From Burkholderia sp. SRS-W-2-2016 (GTDB lineage: Bacteria > Pseudomonadota > Gammaproteobacteria > Burkholderiales > Burkholderiaceae), in NCBI RefSeq assembly GCF_001931485.1, contig NZ_MSDV01000019.1, positions 372,001 through 436,000 on the forward strand: a DNA stretch of 64,000 nucleotides, written 5' to 3'. The position numbers and the translations under genes are program-made. Each line of letters opens with the position of its first letter. The first letter of the stretch is position 1. Shown in pieces: positions 17,634-28,567 of the stretch. Under the pieces are notes generated by a model that saw only the letters and a program-made list of their open reading frames with translations, did not search any database and was not told where the DNA came from.

Positions 17634-18017
17634 TTAATGGCCACTGCCGCCGCGCGTGCGCACGTTCAAGCGGTTGTGTACGCGTCTGACGCCGCGCACC
17701 GAACGGGCGGCATTGGTCGCGCGTTGTACCTGCGAGCGATGCGGTACCCAGCCGGTCAAGGTCACAGTGGCCTGGTGCGACTGTACGTGAATGCCGCTCG
17801 CCGGCAGATTCGGCGTGCGGTTGAGCGCGCGGCGTACTTCGCGCACGAGTTCGGCATCGGAGCGGTTTCGAAACGAAGATGTCGCGACCGCTGGATTCGC
17901 CGCGCTCGCATCGGGCGGCGGGCCGCCACTGGGTTGCGCATTCGCATAGCCTGCCGCGCCCATTGCGATGGCGGCTGCGGCAATCGCAGCGATGATTCTC
18001 GCGCCGTGTATTCTCAC
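17634..18017 (-). CDS. BON-domain periplasmic protein
   Basis: 127-aa exported protein: signal peptide 1-27 (ending at YANA), a short disordered stretch, then one BON domain (about 53-120) with the typical SGIHVQSHQATVTLTGWV and VRGVRRVHNRL segments. BON domains bind phospholipid or other envelope components and occur in osmotic-stress proteins. It lies just downstream of the MHYT gene in the same direction with a 46-base gap, so the two may share a transcript. Confidence 0.82.
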   Translation of the reverse strand: MRIHGARIIAAIAAAAIAMGAAGYANAQPSGGPPPDASAANPAVATSSFRNRSDAELVREVRRALNRTPNLPASGIHVQSHQATVTLTGWVPHRSQVQRATNAARSVRGVRRVHNRLNVRTRGGSGH

Positions 18018-18063
18018 CTGACCTCCTGTAGCGGTTGTTGGACGCTGCGAGCGGACGCCGACG

Positions 18064-18861
18064 TCAGCGCGTCATGCCGCGCATGCGCTCGACGTGATCG
18101 TCGAGCCGGGCGACCGAATCGGCGAGAAACTTGGCGCGCGCGTCGAGATGGAACACCGCGAGGGTTACCACCAGAATCACGATCGCCGCCGGAATCACCA
18201 CCGCCGCCAGCCACTCGGGCCGGATGCCGCCGGCCGCGCCGCAGATCGAGTCGGCCGGGAAATTCGCCGCAGCCATGCCAGTGTAGTGCATGCCGCTGAT
18301 CGCGACGCCCATGATCAGCGCGGTGGCGATGCGTTTGGGCGTCACGTACTTGCGCTCCGCGGTCCGCATGCGCAGCGTGTAGGCGCTCCACAGCGCGGCG
18401 GTCGACGCGGCAATCGCGATCACGATCGATGCGGCCAGCAGCGCCCGGTCGTAGTGAATCGCGGGCGTCATCAGCATCGCGGCCATGCCGACGTAATGCA
18501 TGCTGGCGATGCCCAGACCCATCAGCACGCCGCCGGCGAACAGCCGAAGGACGCCGAGGCGTTTGCGCGTGACGATCTGCAACGCGAACCACGATACCCA
18601 TATTGCAATGAGCAGCGAGTAGAGCGTGATGCGCAGATCGTAGCCGATGGGAATGTTCAGCGAGAACGACAGCATGCCGATGAAGTGCATCGACCAGATG
18701 CCGACGCCCATCGCCAATGCGCCGCCGGCAAGCCAGAGCTGGCGCGTTCGCGCATAAGCGAGCAGGGAGATCCGGTCGGCGAGATCGAGTGCGGTGTAGG
18801 AGGCGAGAGTCGCAATCAGCAGAGAGACCGCGACCAACCACAGGTTATAGGTACTTTGCAT
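18064..18861 (-). CDS. Stand-alone MHYT-domain membrane sensor
   Basis: 265-aa integral membrane protein of about seven helices. It contains three copies of the MHYT signature in successive helices: SMHFIGM, SMHYVGM and GMHYTGM. MHYT domains are proposed to bind copper and sense O2, CO or NO, and are normally fused to GGDEF/EAL or kinase outputs. Here no output domain exists; after the last helix only a 35-residue polar tail remains (DARAKFLADSVARLDDHVERM), which could be a short coiled coil. Upstream 500 bases are non-coding, so it has its own promoter. Confidence 0.88.
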   Translation of the reverse strand: MQSTYNLWLVAVSLLIATLASYTALDLADRISLLAYARTRQLWLAGGALAMGVGIWSMHFIGMLSFSLNIPIGYDLRITLYSLLIAIWVSWFALQIVTRKRLGVLRLFAGGVLMGLGIASMHYVGMAAMLMTPAIHYDRALLAASIVIAIAASTAALWSAYTLRMRTAERKYVTPKRIATALIMGVAISGMHYTGMAAANFPADSICGAAGGIRPEWLAAVVIPAAIVILVVTLAVFHLDARAKFLADSVARLDDHVERMRGMTR

Positions 18862-19371
18862 AGTCGATGGCTTTGAGCGCTTGTTTAGTGATTATTTTCA
18901 GCCGCACGGCTTTCCGCTGCTAACCACGCTTATCGGAAATCCGGTCCTGCATACCGCATTGGCCTATGCGGGTGGGGGTTGACCACGTGCTGTTTTTCTC
19001 GCGCCGAACTGTAATGAAAGTCCGGGCTCGCGGCGACGGCTCGGCAGTAAGGCGCGCGACGAAAGCCCGTCCCCGGGGCGCTTCGGACGCCGTGTCGTGC
19101 CGCATCGTAGCCGCTAACTGGTTCGCGAAAAAAGTACTGTCGAGTGTAATACAGCCCGGTCGAATGTTAATTGACGAATTCAGGCATTAAAAAGGCTTTT
19201 TTTAGAGTAATGCCGCATGCATTCGAAAACATGCGGAAAGATGTTAGTCGTTGCTTAAAAGAATTCTTCTGGTCTATTGCGATTCGGATACGATGACGCT
19301 TCTCTTCGTTTTTCGTCGAGCCAGGGCTCAAGCTCCCCGATGTAATTGCGGTTAACCGCCGAAGGACTTCC
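18862..19371. other. AT-richer intergenic region with hairpins
   Basis: This 510-base divergent spacer lies between the MHYT and GNAT genes. The part from about 19130 to 19290 is clearly more AT-rich than the surroundings. It holds a 7-bp inverted repeat, GGCATTA at 19182-19188 with TAATGCC at 19208-19214, enclosing an A4-GGC-T7 tract, and a hairpin with 7-bp arms (19213-19219 and 19230-19236) around CATTCGAAAA. These may be regulatory, but no known element fits. No gene is seen. Confidence 0.4.
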
Positions 19372-19917
19372 ATGCATTCGAATCTCTCTATTCGCGACGG
19401 CGATGCCGCCGAGTTGGCCAGACTCGGTCAATTATTGGTCAAGGTGTACGCCGCGTTGCCCGGGTTTCCGAAACCCGGGGAGCAGCCGGCCTATTACGAT
19501 CTGCTGGCTAATATCGCCCGCTTTGCCGACAAGCCGGGGGCGCGGGTGCTGGTCGCGCTTTCGGGAGAAGGTGAAGTGGTTGGCGGTGTCGTCTACTTTG
19601 CCGATATGGCGCACTACGGCTCGGGCGGGACGGCGACCACGCTGAAGAATGCATCCGGTATTCGCCTGCTCGGCGTCGATCCCGAGTGCCGGGGCAAAGG
19701 AGTGGGTAAGGCGCTGACGCTCGCCTGCATCGAACTGGCCCGTCAAGGCGCGCACGCGGAGGTCATTTTGCATACGACCAAAGCGATGCCGGAGGCGTGG
19801 GCGATGTATGAACGGCTGGGTTTCGTGCGCTCGGAGGAGCTGGACTTTCTGCAGCAGGAGATGACGGTGTTTGGGTTCAGGTTGAAGCTGACTGATGGGG
19901 CCGCTGCGGTTCGATAG
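19372..19917 (+). CDS. GNAT-family N-acetyltransferase
   Basis: 181-aa acetyl-CoA-dependent acetyltransferase. The acetyl-CoA pyrophosphate loop is RGKGVGKAL in motif A after LLGVDPECRG, and the C-terminal MYERLGFVR strand-helix is typical. Acceptor is unknown; it could be a small amine or an antibiotic-like compound. CGAAGGA just before the ATG at 19372 supports this start. Confidence 0.85.
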   Translation: MHSNLSIRDGDAAELARLGQLLVKVYAALPGFPKPGEQPAYYDLLANIARFADKPGARVLVALSGEGEVVGGVVYFADMAHYGSGGTATTLKNASGIRLLGVDPECRGKGVGKALTLACIELARQGAHAEVILHTTKAMPEAWAMYERLGFVRSEELDFLQQEMTVFGFRLKLTDGAAAVR

Positions 19918-20239
19918 CGAGGGCGGTGCGGGTGCGGGCTGGCGAGCGTGCTCGGATGATCGATCGCGCGTTGCAGGTCGATTAGCAGGAATACCGCGGC
20001 GGGAGGCGGGAGGGCGGAGCGCATGGGGTGAGTGAATCGGAGCGAGCGAACGGTGGGAAGACTGTACCCCATGAAGCTGTCGTCGCTGCGCTGGAAGAAT
20101 TCCGGCCAGCACGGGCAAACCCGCGATAGCCATCCTGAGAGCCTGTATGATGGCGGGCTCGCATCCGGACCGGCCCCGCGCCAAAGCCGCGTCGCCCGGA
20201 CGCAACGATCCATTCACGATGACCCAGAGGAAGACCGCC
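19918..20239. other. Intergenic region upstream of ppnP
   Basis: 320 bases with no gene I can support; the frames on both strands are fragments of shadow ORFs. The end carries the ribosome site AGAGGAAG used by ppnP. Confidence 0.4.
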
Positions 20240-20560
20240 ATGACGGCTGCAACGCAATTCGACCAGGTTTCCGTTGTCAAACGAGCCAATGTGTACTTCG
20301 ACGGCAAGTGCGTGTCGCACACCGTGCTGTTCGCCGACGGCACGCGCAAGACGCTCGGCGTGATCCTGCCGGCCACGCTCAACTTCGGCACCGACGCGCC
20401 GGAACTGATGGAAGTGCAGGCAGGCCAGTGCCGCATCCGCCTCGACGGCAGCGACGAATGGAAAACCTACGGCGCGGGCGAGTCGTTCTCGGTGCCGGGC
20501 AAGAGCCGCTTCGATATCGAAGTGGTCGAAACGCTGGACTACGTTTGCAGCTATCTGTAA
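20240..20560 (+). CDS. ppnP: Pyrimidine/purine nucleoside phosphorylase PpnP
   Basis: 106-aa cupin-fold enzyme (YaiE, DUF1255) that splits nucleosides with phosphate into base and ribose-1-phosphate, with broad specificity. The typical pattern is visible: [35 protein letters not shown] and [11 protein letters not shown]. The length matches the family. Start 20240 is chosen because AGAGGAAG lies 8-9 bases upstream; in-frame ATGs at 20219 and 20147 would add a non-family leader. Likely monocistronic, with a hairpin downstream. Confidence 0.92.
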   Translation: MTAATQFDQVSVVKRANVYFDGKCVSHTVLFADGTRKTLGVILPATLNFGTDAPELMEVQAGQCRIRLDGSDEWKTYGAGESFSVPGKSRFDIEVVETLDYVCSYL

Positions 20561-20574
20561 GCGTCTGAAATAGA

Positions 20575-20612
20575 GCACGTGCGGTGGTGTCGATGCCGCC
20601 GGCACGTGCCTT
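20575..20612 (+). terminator. Probable terminator after ppnP
   Basis: Inverted repeat with 8-bp perfect arms GCACGTGC (20575-20582 and 20602-20609), extended by GC pairs, followed by CTTTCGATT. The T tract is short, so confidence is moderate. Confidence 0.5.
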
Positions 20613-20642
20613 TCGATTCTATTTGCCTCGCTATTGCAGGCT

Positions 20643-21515
20643 TCACCGGTCTTTCGAAAACGCCGGATTTTCCGTAACGATAGTCAGCAGGAAATCCATC
20701 ACCGCTCTGACCTGAGGCGAACGGCGCAGGTCACGATGAACCGCGATCCAGATATCTCGCGAAAACGGCGCGCTGTCGCAGGCGACACGCTGTAGCTTTA
20801 CGTCGCTATCGCCGAGAAAACAGGGAAGACCCGCCACGCCGGCGCCTGCCAGGGCTGCCGCGAGATGTCCGTTGATATCGTTAATTTCGCAAGCGATGGA
20901 TCTTCCTTTTACCGCGCTCAACAACCACTTTTGCTGAGGTATCTCCGCAAATCGGTAGTCGTAGGTGATGAATTCCCATGCGGACGGATTGTGCAGATGG
21001 GGATAATCGCGGCTCGCATAGAAGTCGAACGGCATGCGGCCGAGTTTGCGCACCACGCTCGTTGCTTCTTCGGGCCGAACCAGCCTCAGCACGATATCGG
21101 CCTCGCGCCGGCTGAGGGACACCTGACGTGCCTCTCCTGAAACGGACAACTGTATGCCGGGGTGGGCGCGGCGGAACTCGGCCAGATGCTTTCCCAGAAA
21201 ATTGGCGACCATCACCGGCGGCGCACTCAGCGCGACCTTGCCGCTCAGTGGGGAACGGCTGGCATCCAGAAACCGTTCGACCGCGTAGGCATTTTCTTCC
21301 ATTCCCTGGGCCAGTTCGAACACGCGCTGGCCAACGGGCGTGAGTTTGCAGGCTCGCGGAAGGCGTTCGATCAGCCGGGCGTCGATCTCCTCCTCGAACG
21401 CGCTCAACCGCCGGCTTACCGTCGCGTGATCGACGCTCAAGCTGCGCGCCGCGCCTGATAGCGTGCCGATCCGGGCTACAGCCAGAAAATGGCGGGCATT
21501 CTCCCAATCGAACAT
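20643..21515 (-). CDS. LysR-family regulator, divergent from efflux pump
   Basis: 290-aa LysR protein: HTH at about 3-62 (SGAARSLSVDHATVSRRLSAFE) and effector domain about 90-285. The HTH with DHATVSRRL belongs to the AmpR/GcvA-like branch that often controls one adjacent divergent gene. Here that gene is a DHA2 transporter starting 100 bases away. Base composition is slightly less GC-rich than in neighbouring blocks. Confidence 0.88.
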   Translation of the reverse strand: MFDWENARHFLAVARIGTLSGAARSLSVDHATVSRRLSAFEEEIDARLIERLPRACKLTPVGQRVFELAQGMEENAYAVERFLDASRSPLSGKVALSAPPVMVANFLGKHLAEFRRAHPGIQLSVSGEARQVSLSRREADIVLRLVRPEEATSVVRKLGRMPFDFYASRDYPHLHNPSAWEFITYDYRFAEIPQQKWLLSAVKGRSIACEINDINGHLAAALAGAGVAGLPCFLGDSDVKLQRVACDSAPFSRDIWIAVHRDLRRSPQVRAVMDFLLTIVTENPAFSKDR

Positions 21516-21616
21516 CTGTGCGTTTTCTCAAGGTGGGGTTGCGGTTATACGGAATATTCGCACAAAGATGTTACGCCTAATATCGGAGGCTACTTCAATC
21601 GAGAGGGCGTTTCCGG

Positions 21617-23026
21617 ATGAGTACTTCCATGAGCCGCGAGCAACGCGGCACTCTGGTTGCGGCAGGATTGGGATTCGTTGTCGTTCTGCTTGATGTCAGC
21701 GCGGTCAACGTCGCGCTCGACGCATTGCGATACCGCTTCGCCACGGATATCTCGGGCCTTCAATGGGTGATCAACGCCTACACGCTGGCCTTCGCATCGC
21801 TACTGCTTACGACCGGGACGTTGGGCGACCGCTTCGGAGCGAAGCGCATTTTCGCTATCGGCTTCGTGGTCTTCACGCTGGCATCGATTGCGTGCGGGTT
21901 GGCCAACACCTTGTCGTGGCTGGTGGCCGCACGGGTTATCCAGGGCATTGGCGCGGCACTGCTGGTGCCGAACTCGCTGGCAATGTTGCGCCAGGCGTTT
22001 CCGGATACGGAACAGAGGAATCGTGCCGTGGGCTGGTGGGGCGCATTAGGGGGAATTGCGCTTGCGGCGGGGCCAGTGCTGGGCGGCTTGCTCGTCACGC
22101 AGGTCGGCTGGCGGAGCATTTTTCTGATCAATCTTCCGATCGGCGTTGCAGGCGTGGTTCTCGCTATCCGCTATGCGGCAGCGGCTGTCTCGACGCGCGG
22201 CCGGGGTATTGATTTTCCGGGACAACTGACGGCTGTTTTCGCGTTGATCGGTCTGACCGTAGCTCTTACCGAAGCGGCCCAGCTTGGCTGGCATCATCCA
22301 CTGGTATATGGCGGGCTGCTTCTCTCAATGGCTTTCACGATGCTGTTCCTATGGCTGGAGTCGTATAGCGCCGATCCGATGTTGCCGTTGCAGCTATTCC
22401 GGACGGCGACCTTTTCGACCGCGACCGTGGCCGGCGTCATTGTCAACTTTGCCTATTACGGTTTGATCTTTGTTTTTAGTCTTTTCTTCCAGCAGGAGCA
22501 GCAGTTGTCCGCCCAGCAAACCGGGTTCGCATTTCTGCCGATGACGGTTGTTTTGATGGGCGTAAATATCGTGGCGAGCCGCTTGCTCGGACGACTGGGC
22601 GCGAAGCGGCTCATGATCGCCGGCATGTTGATCGCCGCGTTGGGTTATCTGCTGTTATTGCCGGTCAGTGTCAACGGTTCTTACTGGAAGCTGGTTGTCC
22701 CGATGCTGATCGCCGCAAGCGGCATTGCCGTGATAGTACCGACCATGACGAATGTGACGCTGTCGTCAGTGGACAGCTCCCGTTCGGGGATCGCGGCGGG
22801 AATCCTTAATTCCGCAAGACAGATCGGCGGACTGCTAGGGGTGGCCGTGTTCGGGTATCTGGTGCGCGATAGCCGCCCTGACGCATTTTTGCGTGGCATG
22901 CATTTATCACTGACGATCGCGGCGACGACTCTGTTGTGTGGCGCAGTAATGTGTTTGTATGGAATTGCGGTGCAGAGGCAAGTCACCAATGAGGCGAACT
23001 GCAAGGCCCTGGGTTCCGGCAGTTAG
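21617..23026 (+). CDS. DHA2-family MFS drug efflux transporter (EmrB/QacA type)
   Basis: 469-aa inner-membrane proton antiporter with 14 predicted helices. Motif A appears as GDRFGAKRI and motif C-like GPVLGGLL is in helix 5, both typical of drug:H+ antiporters. Early LDVSAVNVALDA is the DHA2 motif D1. No EmrA-type membrane-fusion partner is adjacent, so it may work alone. The divergent LysR gene probably regulates it. TATCGGAGG lies upstream, but the start may be either of two close ATGs (21617 or 21629). Confidence 0.9.
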   Translation: MSTSMSREQRGTLVAAGLGFVVVLLDVSAVNVALDALRYRFATDISGLQWVINAYTLAFASLLLTTGTLGDRFGAKRIFAIGFVVFTLASIACGLANTLSWLVAARVIQGIGAALLVPNSLAMLRQAFPDTEQRNRAVGWWGALGGIALAAGPVLGGLLVTQVGWRSIFLINLPIGVAGVVLAIRYAAAAVSTRGRGIDFPGQLTAVFALIGLTVALTEAAQLGWHHPLVYGGLLLSMAFTMLFLWLESYSADPMLPLQLFRTATFSTATVAGVIVNFAYYGLIFVFSLFFQQEQQLSAQQTGFAFLPMTVVLMGVNIVASRLLGRLGAKRLMIAGMLIAALGYLLLLPVSVNGSYWKLVVPMLIAASGIAVIVPTMTNVTLSSVDSSRSGIAAGILNSARQIGGLLGVAVFGYLVRDSRPDAFLRGMHLSLTIAATTLLCGAVMCLYGIAVQRQVTNEANCKALGSGS

Positions 23027-23048
23027 GCTCGTTGGCCGACGCCGCCGC

Positions 23049-23594
23049 TCACAGACTTTGCAACAACAACACGCACGCATTCGCGAGCGCATGCGTGAGC
23101 CAGGTCGTCACCACCGGCCGCCCATTGCGTTTCGCTTCGACGATGAACACCGTTGCCAGCACCACCGCGCCCAATAGAATCGGCGCGACCGCGCGATCGG
23201 TGTAGCCGTGCAACAGCGTGAACAACGCAATCGATCCAAACCCGGCAACGCGCCAGGACAACCTGCAAACACGGTTGATCAGCCGGATCGGCAACCATTG
23301 CCCGATCAGCGTTTCGACGAACGGCATCACCACGACGATAACCAGCACACGCACCTGAAGCGATTGATGCGCGAGCGGTTTGTCGTGTGCGGGCGGCGCG
23401 CCCAATAACGCGTATTCGGCGAGGACCAGCACGATTTGCCCGAAAAACATCACGGCCGCGCCGCCGATGATCAACGCCGGGCGTGGCACGTCGGACCAGC
23501 TTCGTTTCGTCAAAACGGAAAGCGCGGGCAAGGGGGGCTCCGTGGGCAAATGGCACGATCCAGCCAAAACGCGATCATTCGCGGCAAGCGGCAA
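23049..23594 (-). CDS. CPBP-family intramembrane protease-like protein
   Basis: 181-aa membrane protein of about five helices. The motifs of CPBP (Abi) glutamic proteases are recognisable but degenerate: VETLIGQWLP in place of EExxxRG, LLHG, and THALANAC near the C-terminus. Only one Glu of the usual pair is present, so activity is uncertain. It lies 22 bases downstream of the DsbA gene in the same direction. Function unknown; family members include bacteriocin self-immunity and prenyl-protein-like proteases. Confidence 0.65.
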   Translation of the reverse strand: MPLAANDRVLAGSCHLPTEPPLPALSVLTKRSWSDVPRPALIIGGAAVMFFGQIVLVLAEYALLGAPPAHDKPLAHQSLQVRVLVIVVVMPFVETLIGQWLPIRLINRVCRLSWRVAGFGSIALFTLLHGYTDRAVAPILLGAVVLATVFIVEAKRNGRPVVTTWLTHALANACVLLLQSL

Positions 23595-23616
23595 GCGGCG
23601 ATAAAACTAACGCCGC

Positions 23617-24273
23617 CTATTCAGCCCCTTCAGCCCCTTCAGCCACGATCTGTTCGATCGCCTGCACGAATTGCTCGACCGGCTGCCCGCCCGTTACCAG
23701 AAAGCGCCGGTTGAAAATGATCGACGGCACCGACTGCAAACCCATTTCCTGATTGTTCTTTTCGGCTTCGCGAACCTCGTCGCCATACAGGCCGCTCGTC
23801 AGTACCTCGCGCGCTTCATTGCCGTCGAGACCGACCGACTGCGCCGCCTCGACCAGCACGTCGTGCCTGCTCGGGTCCTTGCCGTCCGAGTGATACGCGC
23901 GCAGCAGCGCGAGTTTCAGCGGCAATTGCGGACCCTTGAGGCCGGCCCAATGCAGCAGGCGGTGCGCATCGAAGGTGTTGTAAGTGCGCGTGCGCGGACC
24001 GAAATCGAAGCCGACGCTCGCGCCGCGTTCGCGGATCATCGCCTGCGTTTCGGCGATCTGCTCGGGCGTGCGGCCGTATTTCTTGCCCAGATATTCGACG
24101 ATGTCCTCGCCCTCGGGTCCCATCTCCGGATTCAGTTCGAACGGATGCACGGCGATCTGCGCATCGACGCTATCCTGCAGCCGCGCGAGCGCGAGCTGTA
24201 GCGAGGACAGGCCGATCGCGCACCACGGGCACGCGATGTCGGAGACGAAATCGATGGTGAGCTGCTGTTTCAT
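23617..24273 (-). CDS. DsbA-family oxidoreductase, FrnE-like
   Basis: 218-aa cytosolic thioredoxin-fold protein with a helical insert; no signal peptide. Active site CPWC at C15-C18 in DIACPWCAIG. The remainder matches FrnE (FNPEMGPEG-type ELNPEMGPEGEDI; HRLLHWAG; VPSIIFNRRF followed by GGQPVEQF, with the cis-Pro). FrnE-type proteins reduce or isomerise disulfides under oxidative stress. It probably forms a pair with the CPBP gene downstream. Confidence 0.9.
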   Translation of the reverse strand: MKQQLTIDFVSDIACPWCAIGLSSLQLALARLQDSVDAQIAVHPFELNPEMGPEGEDIVEYLGKKYGRTPEQIAETQAMIRERGASVGFDFGPRTRTYNTFDAHRLLHWAGLKGPQLPLKLALLRAYHSDGKDPSRHDVLVEAAQSVGLDGNEAREVLTSGLYGDEVREAEKNNQEMGLQSVPSIIFNRRFLVTGGQPVEQFVQAIEQIVAEGAEGAE

Positions 24274-24489
24274 GGCGGTCCCTGACGAAATTGAAATGCG
24301 TCGCGCCCGGCTGATCCGGGCGCGACGAATAGCGGTAGCGTAGCGTGAATCGTGGCCCCGTGCAGAGCGCGCGAATTGGAGCGCAAGACCCGGAGTGTTT
24401 CCGCGCTGCCGTGCTCGTACACTGGAGTCTGTTTACACGTTACCCATGGAAAGCACAGGCGACGCTCCCGGCCGCCCGTCGAACCGACG

Positions 24490-25263
24490 ATGATCTCACA
24501 CCACCGCGCAACCGCCGCGCTCGCCCCCGCACCGGAGACCGGCCAACGCACCGAACAGCCCATCGACCAACGTGTCGACGCACTCGACTGGCGGCAGATC
24601 GAGCACGACCTCGACCAGTATGGCTGCTCGGCCGTGCCGCAATTGCTGACGTCGAGCGAATGCGACGCACTGACCGCCCTCTATTCACGCGACGACCTGT
24701 ACCGCAGCCGCATCGTGATGGCGCGCCACGGCTTCGGGCAAGGCGAATACAAGTACTTTGCGTATCCGCTGCCGTCGCTGATCGGCACATTGCGCGGCGC
24801 GTTTTATCCGCATCTCGTGCCGGTCGCGAACCGCTGGAATCGCGCGATGGCGATCGACGTGCGATATCCGCCGGATCACGAAGATTTCATCCGCCGCTGC
24901 CACGATGCGGGCCAATTGCGGCCGACTCCGCTGATCCTGCAATACGGCGAGGGCGACTATAACTGCCTGCATCAGGACCTCTACGGCGAGCACGTGTTTC
25001 CGCTGCAGATCGCGATCCTGCTGTCGGAGCCGGGCCGCGACTTCACCGGCGGCGAGTTCGTGATGACCGAGCAGCGTCCGCGCATGCAGTCGCGCGCCGA
25101 AGTCGTACCGCTCGCGAAGGGCGACGCGGTGGTTTTCACCGTCAACAGCCGGCCGGTGCAGGGCACGCGCGGCCCGTATCGGGTGAATCTGCGCCACGGG
25201 GTGAGCCGTTTGCGTTCCGGTCACCGGCACACGGTGGGCATCATCTTCCACGACGCGCAGTGA
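24490..25263 (+). CDS. 2-oxoglutarate/Fe(II)-dependent oxygenase
   Basis: 257-aa dioxygenase with the full HxD...H...R set: H161 and D163 (CLHQDLYG), distal H236 and R246 ten residues later for 2-oxoglutarate binding. The double-stranded beta-helix core spans about 145-255. Homologues are annotated as 2OG-Fe(II) oxygenases or proline-hydroxylase-like; I cannot name the substrate. Start chosen at 24490 (ATG ATC), since the upstream extension in the same frame is basic and lacks family features. It is divergent from the DsbA gene. Confidence 0.85.
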   Translation: MISHHRATAALAPAPETGQRTEQPIDQRVDALDWRQIEHDLDQYGCSAVPQLLTSSECDALTALYSRDDLYRSRIVMARHGFGQGEYKYFAYPLPSLIGTLRGAFYPHLVPVANRWNRAMAIDVRYPPDHEDFIRRCHDAGQLRPTPLILQYGEGDYNCLHQDLYGEHVFPLQIAILLSEPGRDFTGGEFVMTEQRPRMQSRAEVVPLAKGDAVVFTVNSRPVQGTRGPYRVNLRHGVSRLRSGHRHTVGIIFHDAQ

Positions 25264-25350
25264 CGCCAATGGCGATGGCGCAACGCCGCGCGCCGTGAGA
25301 CGATTAAGCCCTTCATTCCAGCGATTTCCGCCGCGCGCGCGCTCCCTCCG

Positions 25351-26265
25351 ATGGAAAACCTGCTCAAGAAACTCGATCTCACGTCGCTACGTCTGTTCGT
25401 CGCCGTTTGCCAGGAGCGCAATATCGCGCGGGCGGCGGAGCGCGAGTTCATCGCGTCGTCGGCGGTGAGCCGGCGTATCGCGGAGATCGAGGCGCTGATC
25501 GGGCTGCCGGTGATCCAGCGGCAATCGCGCGGCATCACCGTGACGCCGGTCGGCGAAACCGTGCTGCGTTACGCGCTCGCGATCCTCGGCAACATCGAGC
25601 AGATGAGCGCGGAGTTGTCGCGCTTTTCGTCGGGCGTCAAAGGGCGCGTTCGGGTGGTCGCGAATCTGTCGTCGATCGTGCAGTTTCTGCCGGAGGACGT
25701 GGCCGCATTCGGCCGCGTGTATCCGGATGTATCGATCGAACTCGAAGAAGAAAACAGCTCGGACGTACTGCGGCTCGTTACCGAACACGGCGCGGACTTC
25801 GGTATCTGCAATCCGGTCGCGGGCAGCGAGGCATTCGAGCAGATTCCGTATCGGCAGGACCGGCTCGCGGTGCTGGTGCCGGGCGCTCACCGGCTCGCGG
25901 GCGCGACGCGCGCCGGTTTCGACGAACTGCTCAACGACAGCTTCGTCGGCCTGCGCAGCGAAAGCGCGCTGACGCGCCTGCTCACGCAGCAGGCGGCGGC
26001 AGCGGGGCGGCAACTCGACGTGCGTATTCGCGTGAGCAGTCTCGACGCGCTGTGCCGGATGGTGCATGCGGGACTCGGCATCGCGGTCGTGCCCGAGCAG
26101 ATCGGACTGCTCTATGTGAATACGCTCGACGTGCGGCTGCTTTCGTTGAGCGATGCGTGGGCCGAGCGGCATCTGATCATGATCTTCAACGCGCGCGAGC
26201 AGTTGAGCGCGAGCGCCGCCGCGCTGGTCGCGTTTCTCGGCAATCTGCCCGGCAAGCAGTCCTGA
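25351..26265 (+). CDS. LysR-family regulator of the hydratase/MFS genes
   Basis: 304-aa LysR protein: HTH about 8-66 (NIARAAEREFIASSAVSRRI), then an effector-binding domain (about 93-300). It points the same way as the aconitase-family and MFS genes downstream, with a 100-base gap, and is the likely local regulator of that set. The effector-domain strand VLVPGAHRLA and the GLGIAVVP signature are typical. Confidence 0.88.
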   Translation: MENLLKKLDLTSLRLFVAVCQERNIARAAEREFIASSAVSRRIAEIEALIGLPVIQRQSRGITVTPVGETVLRYALAILGNIEQMSAELSRFSSGVKGRVRVVANLSSIVQFLPEDVAAFGRVYPDVSIELEEENSSDVLRLVTEHGADFGICNPVAGSEAFEQIPYRQDRLAVLVPGAHRLAGATRAGFDELLNDSFVGLRSESALTRLLTQQAAAAGRQLDVRIRVSSLDALCRMVHAGLGIAVVPEQIGLLYVNTLDVRLLSLSDAWAERHLIMIFNAREQLSASAAALVAFLGNLPGKQS

Positions 26266-26364
26266 GCGGGCCGAGGCCTCGCGAAACGAGACGGCAGCGT
26301 TGCTGCACCGGCACTTCGGCATCGACCTTGCGCGCCGTATAGTGAGCGCAAGGAGAATGCATCG

Positions 26365-28332
<1,968 letters not shown>

Positions 28333-28457
28333 AATGCTGGCCGGATTCCGGCCGGGCAGTTTCGTAGTGCGTGCGACGCGCGATGAGCCGCAAGGCCGGC
28401 AGAGAACCGGCTGCGGCGAACCATGTTGTTTTGCATGGGACAGCGTTGCATGAGACC

Positions 28458-28535
28458 GGAGTAAGTGCGATTGCGTGGGACCGGAGTAGGTGCTAAAGCA
28501 CCAACTCCCGATCGACATGCTGAAGCACCGGCTCC
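28458..28535. repeat. Four-copy inverted motif GGAGTNRGTGC in the MFS leader
   Basis: Two direct copies, GGAGTAAGTGC (28458-28468) and GGAGTAGGTGC (28483-28493), are followed by two inverted ones, GCACCAACTCC (28498-28508) and GCACCGGCTCC (28525-28535). The inner pair forms a 12-bp hairpin with one mismatch and a 2-base loop (28483-28508). The pairs are 25 and 27 bases apart. The array fits a regulator-binding region or RNA structure upstream of the carrier gene. Confidence 0.7.
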
Positions 28536-28567
28536 GATCGGCAGCTTCGACAAAGGAGACAAACACA

